NCBI GenBank assembly: GCA_903813345.2
Contig: CAIIXF020000009.1
Span: 28,928,740 to 28,992,739 of the forward strand
Direction: 5' to 3'
Source: Owenia fusiformis
Lineage: Eukaryota; Annelida; Polychaeta; Sabellida; Oweniidae
DNA length: 64,000 nucleotides
Shown one piece after another: positions 1 to 12,700 of this stretch (positions within the stretch are counted from its first letter, which is position 1; each line of letters begins with the position of its first letter). A model generated the notes under the pieces. It was not told the origin of the DNA. It did no database searches and was given only the letters and a program-made list of their open reading frames with translations. Position numbers and translations under genes: made by a program.

Positions 1-752
1 GTCAAAATCCATTTGCATCCTACACATCCCAACATATTATCCAAATATGTTATTAATTAATGAAAGATAACAGTATAATCTTTGGATTTAGAAAGTTGTA
101 TGGGATTTCATTAGTATAAAAGTTGCTTTTGAAGCATTTTTCTATAGCCATTTTGTAGGAAAAAAATGATGGAAAAAATGTATAATCTTTTAATTTGAAG
201 TATGACCTGAATCGATTGCAAACTTTATATTTGTGATATACCATTTGTGTCATACTGTGAAATTATTTAATTTGCAATCGATTAGGGTCATAGTGTATTT
301 TAGGTATTTTTGTGAAAATCAATAGAAACCAATGGCCTCTATTGGAATTGATGATATCCACATGTTAAGTCAATGGAGCCCATTCAATGGCAAGTCAATA
401 CACCCTTGCTGAAATAAATGACCTCAACCTCAGCCCATGTGGGTCCAAACGCTCAAATATTTTCCACAGTATTATGTGACATTGTATTCTTTATGTTACA
501 CCTAAAAATGATTCATTTTGTTCATGGGGATATCATAATGGAAAGTGCACTAGACCCTTATTGTAATTGTATGATATCGTATTTGTGATTTGAATATACA
601 CTGTGATATTTGAGAAAAAGAATGTTTTGTTTTAGTTTTATTGCAATTTATAACCCTAATATCCTTCCCAGAATCCTTCCTTGTCTTCCAATTTTCTAAT
701 AACCTCAGAAGTTCCTACTTTTTAAAAAAAATACAATTTTCCATGATCATTT
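1..752. other. Intergenic, nothing recognised
   Basis: AT-rich sequence with stops in all frames. I found no exon with flanking splice sites, no protein motif and no clear repeat structure here. Confidence 0.5.
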
Positions 753-895
753 TTATGTCACCACCACAAGTGGTGACATATTGTTATGGTCTCAAACTTT
801 TTTGTGGACGGTGTTCAGTAGTTGGTGTTTATCATTTGGCAGTTGGTGTCTGTAACAAATGGCAGGTGTTGACATTTTGCATGTGAATGCCTTGT
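753..895 (+). repeat. Short copy of the CACCAC hairpin-ended repeat family
   Basis: The copy opens with a perfect hairpin (TGTCACCAC, then ACAA, then GTGGTGACA) followed by ATATTGTTATGG. It closes with the block around AACAAATGGCAGG and GACATTTTGCATG. The same ends recur in this window at about 11316-12708, 25765-25888 (inverted), 26850-27510, 41750-41830 and 60178-60310. It looks like a non-autonomous mobile repeat; no superfamily could be assigned. Confidence 0.7.
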
Positions 896-2196
896 CTTAT
901 AATGTAGCCAACTGCAATGGATGTAAAACGGATACAGTTAACTAATACATTTCTTGGCATCAATTCAAATCATATGCTAATTTTAAATGAAAATGCTTTT
1001 TTCATGTTTTACCACTCATAAATGCCATAATATCTCGATGTCACATTCAGGAAAATATGGCTATCAACAAGTTTTGAATTCTTACAATCCTGGAAGTTGT
1101 ACATGTAAGCGTACACATCTGTCAGTTCAGTTTATGTGTAAAAGTTAATCCCCTAAGCCTTAATACCTGATGCATGAAATAATATGAATGAGTTACATAA
1201 TATGTACTCGTGCTATTTAGGTAAATGTTGTGCTGTTTCACCAGATTTGACTGACATCTTTAAATAACAACAATTTGATTTGATGATCAGACAGCAACAA
1301 AACATATTAAGTGGCCAAGACAAAAGAATGTTATTATGATAGGCATTCTAGGGATTAAGGCTTGCATTCAGCTTACATAATTTGAGAAATTATTGGCATA
1401 CGTAAAACCTATTTAAAACAGCATTTATCGTATTCAAAAGCGTTGAGCATCATTGATTCCCAGCCCTCTGAAGATTGAAAAATAAAAATACCTGGGTGTT
1501 AATCCATGGATTATCTTTGAAAATGAGAAATATATTTTTGGATTACATGGTGTAATCTTAAAGTAAACAAAATGTTTTAAAGTGTATTGATGTTTTTTGG
1601 ATGAAAAACATAAGCGAAATTCATGAAAAAAATCCCCCGATTCATTCTACAAACAACTCGCCCTCCTTTTATATTCTGCCACCTCATTAAAACTTGAAGA
1701 TGGATGGTGAATTCAAATGGCCACCATTTTTCACGAAGAATTTAAATGGATATCGTGTCATGAGTGCAGATTTTGCTATCGTCATGTAATATTCAAACTG
1801 ATCCATTTGATAAATATGTTTTATTCGGTGGGATTGGTTTCTCCGGTAATTGCTATTTTTCTCGTACAAAACACTATGTAGTTACCCTTGATAAGCACAC
1901 GCAAGTTGTAATTTATTACTGCTCTTTGACATCACATGGCAAATCACTGGAAAGAAACTGTATTTACTCGCTGACAACATATACGGAAAGGAATACCTCA
2001 AAGGACATAGTTAACATTTTACTATATCTAATCATGTGGATGGACTTGGTGTTTCAACATAACTTACAACCTGGCTGATAAGTAATTTATATTGGATTAA
2101 ATTAAAACAATGGTAAGCATTCACAATCTGATAATAAAAGTAGGGATTTCGGATACTTATTCAAATTGCCTGTAAACTAAATTATAGTTTATTGAA
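896..2196. other. Upstream region of the chitinase gene, nothing recognised
   Basis: AT-rich sequence. A core promoter and 5' UTR of the chitinase gene would be expected near the right edge, but no diagnostic element could be assigned. Open frames here are short and carry no family motif. Confidence 0.4.
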
Positions 2197-5100
2197 ATGA
2201 GGAAATCGCCGTGCAAAAAGGTAAGTGTTATAGCGGTTTAAAAACCAAAGGAAAAAAGAAATTACGCTGGAGGTACGAAAATCAAAATACCCTGCACTAC
2301 ACTTTTTGGCATGAAAAAACGGAATGAAAATTCAGAGATTCTACAATGTGCCATTGTTTATATTCAAACATTACATCTGTAAATTAAATAAAGTTAGTTA
2401 GTTTCATTATTTTTCCAGCTTTTGAATCGTCTGTTTTTGGCACTGTTGCATTATGGTTCCATGAATTTGGTCGTGCGAGGACTGGATGGCGATGTCCGAA
2501 TGGAAGGTGATGGGGATACAGACGTTGATATTGGTAGGCAGCATCGTACTAGGACTATTTCCTAACGATGTGAACATGCGACATTAATAGACGAATTCGA
2601 ATCAGATAAACAATTACTAATGGAAATGGTTGAAAAATAATAGATGGGAGAGTTTGCAATGAGTCGAATGACATTCGTAACCCATTTGCACTGGCGACAT
2701 TGAGTGTTACTTTAAGATGATGTTCGATGATTTATTCAGAAAACAGCTATATTTGATAACGGTGGTGTAAACTATTGTAAGCCATGTCTCAGTGGATACC
2801 CCTTCATTGTTAATTGACATTATTTTTTGAATTTCAGATGAAGAACGAAGGAACCACAGGATTGTGTGTTATTACACAAATTGGTCACAATATCGGCCTA
2901 GGCCGGGAAAATTTTTCCCGGAGAATATTGACCCGACCCTCTGTACACATATCAATTATGCTTTTGTCAAGTTAATTGAGGGAAGACTCGCCCCAGTAGA
3001 ATGGAATGATGAATCAACAGAATGGTCTAAAGGTAGGCGCACCATTCAGTCATTACTTGAAAACGAATGGATCATAGCGCGCGTATGGTTAGCTCCGAAC
3101 AATTGAGCAACACATAAGATAAAAATATTACATCAGATCGATGTCATCAGATGTTTGACTTAATTCACATCCCAGTCAAGTAGTATTGAATACTTACCCT
3201 TCCGATTCCAGGTAACTATGAAAAGATTGTCGATTTAAAAGAAGTGAACCCCTCTCTGAAGATCCTCCTAGCTGTTGGCGGATGGAACATGGGGTCTTCG
3301 CCATTCTCACAGATGGTCGCCTCCAACACATCCATTAAATACTTCGTGAAGACCAGTATCAAGTACTTGAGAAAGCATCGCTTTGACGGTCTCGATCTTG
3401 ACTGGGAATATCCAGGATCGAGGGGAAGTCCTCAAGGAGACAAGGAACGATTTACTATACTGTGTCAGGTATCGAAGATTTCACTTGTACTAAATATAAT
3501 CCAAGGTAATCTGATTGCTTCAAAGACCAACCAATGTCACAAATGAAATATTGATATTTGTATGGGTCAGTTCGTTCCCCTTGGTTGCAGTTGACGTAAA
3601 TATATCTAGGATTTTCATATGTCAGAAATTTTACATCGTTGCACATTTTAGGAACTACGTAATGGATTTGAGAAAGAAGCCATGGAGACAGGGAGTGAAC
3701 GACTACTTCTGAGTGCAGCTATGGCTGCTGGACAAGACTATATAGAAAACGCATACCAAATAGACCGAGTAGCGGAGTAAGATATCGATAAGAAACTAAA
3801 AATGTATCCGCTATCCTGCTATCACAATTTTTCAATTTCGTTTTCGAGTTCTTACGAGGAAAATTAACATGAAATTTCTAGAATTAGGGAATGAATGTTC
3901 ATTTCGTCAGACTGTGAGAAGATTTAGTTTCTCACATTAAATGTTTCATTTCGTCTCATTCAATGTGTGTTGGTCAGATATAGTTTGTCACATTACAGTT
4001 TCGGCAATACTTAAATGTGTACTTAGTAGTCGATTTTCTATCACCATTTCCAAACCATGGTGGTTTGAAAGCCCATAGTCCCCAATATTAATTGTCTAGA
4101 TATGTTTCTTTTACATTCTGTATACTCTCATCCACTGAGCCTCCTCAAGCTTCTTTTACTTTTATTAACATGGAAATCCTCACTTCAGCAAATCCATTAC
4201 TAATCACTTATTGCCCAAATTGTAAATGTATGTAACATAATTATTTTGTCAATTTCAGGTATCTTGATTTTCTAAATGTCATGACGTTTGATCTACATGG
4301 AAGTTGGTCTAAAGTTACTGGTATAAATAGTCCGCTATATGCAGATCCTACGGTGGCGAATGATACACTTAACACAGTAAGCAAAATGCATAAAATTAGC
4401 ACTATTCAGGCATCAGGTCTCTGAATCCCCACCTCCATTCCCTGGTAGATGTCAGGTGTGCGGAGGTCACAAGGGATTGATTGATGCAGGATAAGCACCC
4501 GTGTATAAAATAGTCTCATTCTATTCTTTGTATTCTAGGATTGGGTGATACAATATTATTTGTCCAATGGTGTTCCAGCAGAGAAGATTAACATGGGAGT
4601 TCCTCTATATGGACGAACTTTTACTCTTCATGACAGTCGCTACGCGGATATTGGCCACCCTGCACGAGGACCAGGGGTGAAAGGACGTTACACAAGAGAG
4701 AAAGGCTTTTTGGCTTATTATGAGGTACATGAGGAAAATTCAGTCTCAAATGAATATTGTTTATTCCAGATACATTTGATACATTTCGTCTTCCATTCGC
4801 ATGATTCGAATCAATTGATGTTCACTAAGATAGCTAGGATTGTTGACGTTGATCTATGTGATATGTATGGAAGCAATGGAATTAAATCAACGTGCAAACG
4901 AGAATACATCGTCGGTTCTATTCCCACGCCCAATCTCTATTTCACTTCTTCCCAAAACTGAGAAATAAATGAAAGTCCTTTGAATGAAGGATGTCTCTCA
5001 GTACCTTCATCACGGTTCGACCTTTCTACGTTCATATTTTTCAGATCTGTGTCTATAAGGGTCATACTAATTGGGTAGGCGGATTGGATGAAGAACAACA

Positions 5101-6536
5101 ATCGTGTTATGGTAACCTTCACAACCAATGGGTCGGCTTTGATGATACAAGGAGCATTCCACTCAAGGTTCTTACACGATTCTACGTATCTTTGGTCGAT
5201 TTGCAAATACGTTTCTAGAACTGCCTACCTACCTACTCCATCGTTGTTGAGTTGAAAAGTGAATGGGAGGGGGCGCAATGCCTTGATGTTCCCGGGTGAT
5301 ATACGACTAAGCTGAACCTTATTTTTATGTATTCGGGAGATCTGACAAGTTAATTCCTTGGGCCATCTAGAACTGAGGGCGAGTTCTTTATTTCCAATAT
5401 TAGGGAGGTTACGTTACACGTTTTAAAGAGAACCTGTACGTGAGTGTATAGCAATTTTACATGTTTACATAATTTTTTTTAAAACGTGAAACTTATGAAA
5501 CTTTACCTCCCTTATATGACACGATGATTCCTTGTATGCATCGTGATTCGATGATTTGTATGTGTGTCATTGTGATCGGCATTATACAGTTATAGTAGTT
5601 GCGACAATAGTTCTGTCTTTCCGACTTGGTACATCACCCACTAGAGTAATTCCGAGACAAGTTATAACAGTTCAAAGATACCACTTATTGAGTTCAAACA
5701 TGAAGACATTGCTGAGTTCTGGTAATTTTTCAGATGAAATACCTGAAGGAGCAACGCTTGGGTGGTGTTATGGTATGGGCAATAGATTTAGACGACTTCA
5801 CCGGGTTATTCCAACGAAACAGGCTTAAATATCCATTACTGAACCAGATTAAGGATATCTTAAATCCCCCGCCTGTAATCCCAGAAACCACGATAGATGA
5901 GGGATCGGGGGCTGTAGAAGACGACATAGAAGAGGGGTCTGCGGATGAGAATGACGATGCCGATGATTTTGATTACATAAGTGATAACACCGAGGAGGAA
6001 TCTGATGATGATTTAAAAGACTATCTAGTCTACCCGAGTGATCTTCCAACCGGTGAGTATAGAATACGTGTGCAAGTATACGACATGTACGATACGTTTA
6101 TTGAAACACGTAACATGTTGAAACTATAAATACATGCACTGTACACAAATCAATTAAAGTTGAAGTAATCCATTATTCATTGGCGGTTTATTAAACTATC
6201 CAATGGCCTTGGTTACTAGATGATGATCTATAATATTTGGGAAGGAATCCATTTAATAATATTTTTCTCAACAAACAATGTTTTCAACAAATGACACTAG
6301 AAAATGTGCAACATTTCGTTTCAGGCTTAACTTCGAAATGCAAAGAGGAAGGCCAGAAGTTCGCAGATCCCCAGAATGCAGAACAGTACTATGAGTGTCA
6401 ATACATAGGAACACCGAACGCCCAATTATTACAACGGATTTGCTATTATGGTCTCGTCTTCAATGAGGAACTTAGCACATGTGATTGGCCTTCATATTCT
6501 GACTCTGACTCTGATTTAGATGATGATTACGAATAG
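2197..6536 (+). CDS. Secreted chitinase, glycoside hydrolase family 18 with C-terminal CBM14
   Basis: Ten exons read in one frame: 2197-2220, 2419-2533, 2838-3032, 3212-3468, 3652-3776, 4259-4376, 4539-4724, 5045-5167, 5734-6052, 6325-6536 (557 aa). GH18 enzymes cleave beta-1,4 links in chitin. The GH18 barrel opens with [11 protein letters not shown]. It has [11 protein letters not shown], the catalytic DGLDLDWE (about residues 170-177, Glu177 as acid), [18 protein letters not shown] and the late strand [14 protein letters not shown] very acidic linker (about residues 415-475) joins it to a short CBM14 chitin-binding module. The N-terminus ([15 protein letters not shown]) could be a signal peptide. 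The first exon of eight codons is inferred from its GTAAGT donor and phase and is the least certain part. The CBM14 keeps four of the usual six cysteines. Catalytic residues are intact, so an active secreted chitinase is likely; whether it serves digestion, defence or matrix remodelling cannot be told. Confidence 0.92.
5402..5517. mobile_element. Small foldback element in chitinase intron 8
   Basis: Imperfect inverted repeats face each other: AGGGAGGTTACGTTACACG with ACGTTTTAAA on the left, TTTAAAACGTG and CTTTACCTCCCTT on the right. About 115 bp, probably a small MITE. No target duplication could be defined. Confidence 0.5.
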
Positions 6537-6899
6537 ATCAGCAGATCATCCCGATCTACGTCATGATTGTTTATATAGTAGTTTCAAATACTAGTAATAT
6601 AAAATCGAATGGTAACAAATCATCAATGGCTGTTGTGTTGCTCTTGAAGGGGGAAAGACTGTCTACATTCACAGAGAACCCTGACCTTAGCTATAGCTAC
6701 CAAATGAAAAAAAAATATTAATCAAAATCGAGAACAAAGTATTTCTTTGATAAATTGCCTGCCAGCTCAAAGTGCCCATCCCTTCTTCTATCCGAGTTCA
6801 TTTTTCTTGCGCAGTTCACAGGCGAGACGGGGGCAAAACGAGACAAAGGCAAACTGAAAATGACACTTTGACTTTTCTGTGTTAAAGAACGTCAGCATT
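6537..6899. other. 3' flank of the chitinase gene
   Basis: Non-coding, AT-rich; probably the 3' UTR and start of the intergenic region. No clear AATAAA directly after the stop. Confidence 0.4.
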
Positions 6900-6907
6900 G
6901 GTTCCAT

Positions 6908-7372
6908 CACGGACGTCAAGTAAGTTTCTAAAGAGGACTGGAAACAAGATGGCAGTCTATTTCAAATCTGCCAACTCGTGTTGGCCTATTTATCACGATT
7001 GGCTCAGTTGTTCATCTAGTTTTACTTACCTTAGATACTTGGTAATCTATTTAGTATAATATTGTTTCCAAAATCATTGTCATTTGCGATAATTAGTACT
7101 AAAAGTACTTTGAACAGGTCAGCTGTCATTTGCTTGGCCCAATCGTACCAGTACACAAAAACAGTGAAATATTAAAAATACCAATAAAACTTTAAAATTG
7201 AGGCAGATGCGATACAAAGAGACTCTATTAATACAGATATACAGGTTACAGTCACCAAGATGAGCTAATTTCAGGCGAGATTCGGGAAATAAAAAGGTAG
7301 GTCATTCTTGTTTCCAGTCCTCTTAAATAATCTATGCTCCGGCTTTCGCCAGAAACTTACTTGACGTCCGTG
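6908..7372. mobile_element. MITE with terminal inverted repeats and 8-bp target duplication
   Basis: The ends are CACGGACGTCAAGTAAGTTT and its complement ending ACTTGACGTCCGTG; inside, AGGACTGGAAACAAG is mirrored by CTTGTTTCCAGTCCT. The element is flanked on both sides by GGTTCCAT (6900-6907 and 7373-7380), a perfect 8-bp target duplication. An 8-bp duplication with CA...TG ends fits hAT-type elements. No transposase inside (465 bp). Confidence 0.85.
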
Positions 7373-7392
7373 GGTTCCATAGCAACCATTAA

Positions 7393-7911
7393 GGCTTTGT
7401 ATAAAAAAACCTCCTACCTCGCACCCACCTACCCACGTACGTGGGACATGATGCAGTCTTTGAAGGGTTCAGTAAGATTATTAGAAGTTATTAAATCTTA
7501 GTTTATGTTGAATAATATAGATGAATCAATGCACCCATATGCCTTTATTTATGGATCTGTCAACTGTCTAGCCATAAAAAGCCAGTTTTGCAAAAATGTT
7601 AAGGGAATTCTGGGAGAGACAAGTGACAAAATATTGCTTCTTGGACGAGATCAAACGATTTTGACATATTCCGTGTGTGAATATTTCAATTCAAATTTTG
7701 CCGTGGATCCGATTTTATGATGATCTTCTCATGCTTACTTTGATTTCTATTAGTAATGTTTTGACTTCCCCGCTTCATAAAAAGAAAATTATCACAATTT
7801 ACTCTATATTAAGCATAAACTGAGAATGAATGATAATCTTTAAAAAACTGCACCCTTCAAAGACTGTGTTAAGACCCACGTACGTGGGTACGAGGTTTTT
7901 TATACAAAGCC
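7393..7911. mobile_element. Second MITE with 8-bp target duplication
   Basis: The left end GGCTTTGTATAAAAAAACCT is mirrored by AGGTTTTTTATACAAAGCC on the right. The palindrome CCCACGTACGTGGG sits in both arms, and CTTTGAAGGGT is mirrored by ACCCTTCAAAG. It is flanked by ACCATTAA on both sides (7385-7392 and 7912-7919). The 8-bp duplication points to hAT, Merlin or P-type transposition. It starts 12 bp after the previous element, only 4 bp separating the two target duplications. No transposase (519 bp). Confidence 0.87.
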
Positions 7912-9113
7912 ACCATTAATTCTGAATTTAACTAATTATCACAATAAATTTAATTAGCCTAATTAAAGGGATACTAGTAGTTTTAACGACTTACTAAAAC
8001 ATCCCTCAATCAGCTAAATTAATTTAATTGATAACCCTACATATAATTGGCCTACAGTATTATATTTGTTGGTTCAAGGTTCATTTTATTGTTTAGTTTT
8101 CTCCTCTCATCAGGAAGATGAAGTAAATGAAGGACTATTGCTTGCCCCAGCAGTTACTGATGTCATGATCATATTTATAATGTTAGAGAAAAAGGGGACA
8201 AGAAGGCGATTCGAATATGACGGCCAAAAATAGCAGCTCTGTCCATGGATTAGCAAATCCCAGACTGAACAATTGAACATTTTTATTTTATCAACTCATT
8301 TTGAACATTTCATAATCAAATGGAAATAACCGCGGAATAACCCTCCATTTCTCGGGTTGAAGTGAATACGATGTATATTGTTAGGCCTACATTCTTTTGG
8401 AAAAAGCCCTATTGTTCATGCACGACCAATTTTACTCAGGTTGTTTTTAATTGTATGGCCTCACCAGTCAGGAATATTCTGTATATCCCGTTTATTGAAT
8501 TGAACTTTCCATTAATACCCGGGAATATGCACTTGGATTAGAAACAGAGATTTCGTTCAGTGTGTGACTTCCGGTAAGAAATTTTATTTTTGAATCTTTC
8601 CACATTTTTCTTTCTTCTGGCCATTTTACATCACTGAGAAAATACTATAGTATTTTAATGTCATGCATTTGGAAAGCTAAGACTCCTAATTCTACATTGC
8701 AGAGAATATCCACGTTTTACCGAGTTTTAAAACTTTAAAAGACAAAATGACTATATTATCGCCCATCCACAATTTCGACAAATTATGACAAGTTTTGGGA
8801 GATTCTCAAAAGTTCAATGTTGGATTACTAACTTTATATGAACAGCTAATATGTGACCCCCTCCCTCCCCCTCATAACTGCGTTTGAGAAATGTTGATTT
8901 CCTCCGTCTCACTATAATAATTATAATTATTCAATGTCAGTAAGCTAACTAAAGGTTTTACCCCCTCCCCTAACAAATACAGTTAATTTTCTGGCATTGA
9001 TCTTTTGAGATGCTCCCTTATAGTCTTCCTTGCAATTTCATCAACAACTAAAGTCCACTAAATGGTCATGACACATTAGAAATGTATGTAATATTCACCA
9101 CCTGTCTACTTAA
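7912..9113. other. Intergenic, nothing recognised
   Basis: AT-rich sequence without exon signatures or a clear repeat. Confidence 0.4.
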
Positions 9114-9525
9114 ACTAGCCATGTACACCAATGGGCCATTGTTTGACTTCATCAATTTTGTCCCCACTTGTCTGCTCTTGTCCCCTGAACATCATGGGAC
9201 AATGTCCCACGTTGTCCTATTTTGTTCGATGATGCCTGGAATATAGCGACATTTTGTCAGAAAGTGGGCATATGATCATCACGTGATGAAATGGCCGTCA
9301 TTTGTCTAGTAATGTCCCTTGAAACATGTTCATTCATTTCATGGGACATATAAGGACAAAATTGGACAGCGTCGGACAATGTCCCGGGTCAAAAAGGGAC
9401 AACAAGGGACAATCTCCCCTGATGTCCTATGGGAATGTCCGAACTTGTCCCTTCATGTCCCATGATAATATTTTACTCAATAACTCCCTTGATGTCCAAA
9501 CATGTCCCATTGTTGTATGGCTAGT
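9114..9525. mobile_element. GGGACA-rich inverted-repeat element upstream of TERT
   Basis: ACTAGCCAT at the left and ATGGCTAGT at the right are inverted. Next to them AATGGGCCATTGTTTGAC and GTCCAAACATGTCCCATT are also complementary. The interior is crowded with GGGACA, GGACA and TGTCCC words in both directions, like subterminal repeats of a DNA transposon. It ends about 175 bp before the TERT start codon, so it probably lies in the promoter or 5' UTR. No target duplication was clear. Confidence 0.7.
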
Positions 9526-9700
9526 ATAGCTTTAGCAGAACTTTTACAAAAGTGCCATGATTTGAAAGGGCACTTTTCACTACTCTGCTGTAATTGTAGA
9601 ACCACTTATAAATTCTGATCAACCCTTTCAACAACCCACGACTAAGAAACATGTAGAGACCTTTGTACATGTACACACATGTACAACAAATGATGCAAAG

Positions 9701-12700
9701 ATGGATATACTGGAAAAAATCTACAAGAATGTTCATGTGCTTAAGGACTACCTTAACGTTAAGCTCTCTGATGGTGCCATTAAAGATGCTTTGATTCAAC
9801 ATGGAGATAATCCAAGGTATATTTCTATTGGTCCTCATTTCTTTATGGTGAAGATGTGCCTAAAGAACAAACTTAATCATTGTTCACTCAATGAGAATAT
9901 TTTAATAAATATAAGTGTTTGTGGATCTGAGAGTTAAGGGGTGCAAAATATATCAGTGCTGAAGAATGAAAAAGAGGTCTAATGCAAAATTGGTTTTGAA
10001 TTTTTCTCTATTATTTAACTTTCAAGAACTGATGACATTTAGTTATACATGTATTCACCTTTTTGTCACTTAACTACATGTAGCATGCATCCCGCATTTA
10101 GTGTCAGCATCTATCTGTATTTGGCATTTGTAACAAATGATTACAGTTTTTTAAACTTTAAATTGCAAGCAAGTAGCAGTTTGTATTTTAATTTTTAAAT
10201 CTTTTTATTTTATTTATACATGCAGGTATAAAAATATGTTTAAGAACACAATAGTGGCTTACAACATTGACAATGTCAAGTCCAATCCACACCATAGTCA
10301 GCATACCAATCTGAATGATGTTCTTATGAGAGTAATACAGGTAAATGTTAATCAGTCAATTTGGATATGATAATTATTATCATATAACAGCATTGATTTA
10401 TCTATATTTATGACTTAACTTATACATTATAAGTAAATCTGATTCTATGGTCTGTAGATTTCCATATGATAATGGCAGTTTTTCAAACTGAGGTTCTCAA
10501 TAACTTTTACCATTTTAATTGTGAATAACTTTTGATTTAATGAACCATTTTCATGATTTTTGTTTCAGAAACTCTGCAGCAAGGGTCCCTCTGATGCCAA
10601 CATCATTTCACATGGATATAGGCTGGTGAGTCGATTTAAGGGGAAGAAAATTTAAACATTGCCCAATTTTTTTTGGCTCATATCATTGCTAATCATGGTT
10701 ATTTTCCAAAACTTAGTAACTTTTATACTCTATGTCTTGTAGAGTGTAGATGTGCTATTAAGCCATTCACAATTTATTTGTGATGGATGAACAATTTAGA
10801 AGAGTGTATCTCACATCTATTTCTCCCATTTCATGCGATAACATGAATCAGGTGTTTCTTATATGTTTAATTTATTTCAGGTTCAATCCAGTTCAGATCT
10901 CATAGAATGTGGGACTCCACTGATGAGTACATACCCCAATTCTCAAGTGTCCATTCTGCTGTCAAAACCTTGGACAACGCTACATGAGAGGTTTGGGATA
11001 AACAATTTAGTATCGCAGATGGAACAATAGTGCAAGCCAATATTTGTTTTATCAACTGGTTGAATAACTACAGAAAAACACAATCAAGTATATATTAACG
11101 GAACTCAAAAATAACTGTTTTTTTACAAGCAAGTCTTGTGGTTTGCTTCATTGGAACAAAAATGAGTTTTCTCTGAAAATTTTTTTAAGATGTAATCTCT
11201 GATGTAAACTCTGATCAAACTTTGTCCAATTTGACAGGTCAGTGCTCTTTTGTTTCTGGAGATATCATGAGATATTTGAGACTGATTTGTTCGCTCATGT
11301 ATTGTTCTGCTTTTTATGTCCCCACCACATAGTGTGGGGCCATATTGTCGGCCTAGGCGCGTCCGTCTGTCCGTCCGTCCGTCCGTCCGTCCGTCTGTCC
11401 GTCCGTCTGTCCGTACGTCCGGGAGTTTTCTCCAAAACCGCTACAGATATCACATTCAAATTTTCAGGGATAACTTATGAGTGCATACAGATGTGGATGA
11501 AAAAATTTTAACTCGATACCTACTTCCTGTCGGCCATTTTGAAGTCAAATGCTAAAATCCTTGTCTGCAAACTTTAAGAAAAACGGCTTCACAGTTGCTT
11601 TTAAAACTTTAACATCTTGTTCAGCTCACTTCATTCTAGATCTGATTAGGTTTTGGACCTGTTAGCTCAGTCATGTCAGCCATTTTGAATGTCTTAAGAA
11701 AAGTTAGCGCACGATAATACTTTGTATCATATTGAATGGTGTTTTTGAGTTTTCATACTTTAACTATTTAGTAGCTTTATAAATAATTTCAGGTGTACTT
11801 TGTTGTAAAAGCCTATGTTATTGTTAACAGTAGTAATATGTGATAATTTTGTAAGAAGAAATCAGCAAAAACACATAATCACTTTTTTATTGTCGGCCAT
11901 TTTGGATTTTTCCGTCCTAAAATCTTGTCTGTGAAGTCTTGTCTACGTGTTTTCAGGTGAACCGTTTGGTGGATCAATTTCAAATTTTCAGGGATGATTC
12001 TTAGTATAAAAATCTAGATCTGATTTGTTTTTTGGCATTCTGGGTAAATGTCAAGGCAGCCATTTTGGATTTTCCGTCCTAAAATCTTAGCTGTAAAGTC
12101 TTGTCTATGCATTTCCAGGTGAACCGTTCTGTAGATCAATTTCAAATTTTTAGGGATGATTCTTAGTATGAAAATCTAGATCTGATTAGTTTTTTGGCAT
12201 TCTGGATAAATGTCAAGGCAGCCATTTTGGATTTTCCGTCTTAAAATCTTGCCTGTAAAGTCTTGTCTACGCGTTTTTAGGTGAACCGTTTGGTAGATCA
12301 ATTTCAAATTTTCAGGGATGATTCTTAGTGTGGAAATCTACATCTGATTAGTTTTTTGGCATTCTGTGTAAATGTCATGGCAGCCATTTTGGATTTTCTG
12401 TCCTAAAATCTTGTCTGTAAAGTCTTGTCTACGCGTTTTCAGGTGAACCATTTGGTAGATCAATGTCATATTTTCAGGGATGATTCTTAGTTTGAAAATC
12501 TAGGAACAGATTAGTTTTTTGACATTCTGGGTAAATGTCAAGGCAGCCATTTTGGATTTTCCATCCTAAAATCTTGTCTGTAAAGTCTTGTTTACATGTT
12601 TTCTAGTTAACTGTGTGACGGATCAATTAAAATTGTGTTGGTAAAGTCTTGTCTACTCATTTTCAGGATAACCATTTCATGTGATCACCCATTGGTGGGG

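Noticed and set aside
11368-11422. GTCC tract read as part of a protein
   Set aside because: Simple-sequence tract inside a repeat element within TERT intron 4; no exon signal.
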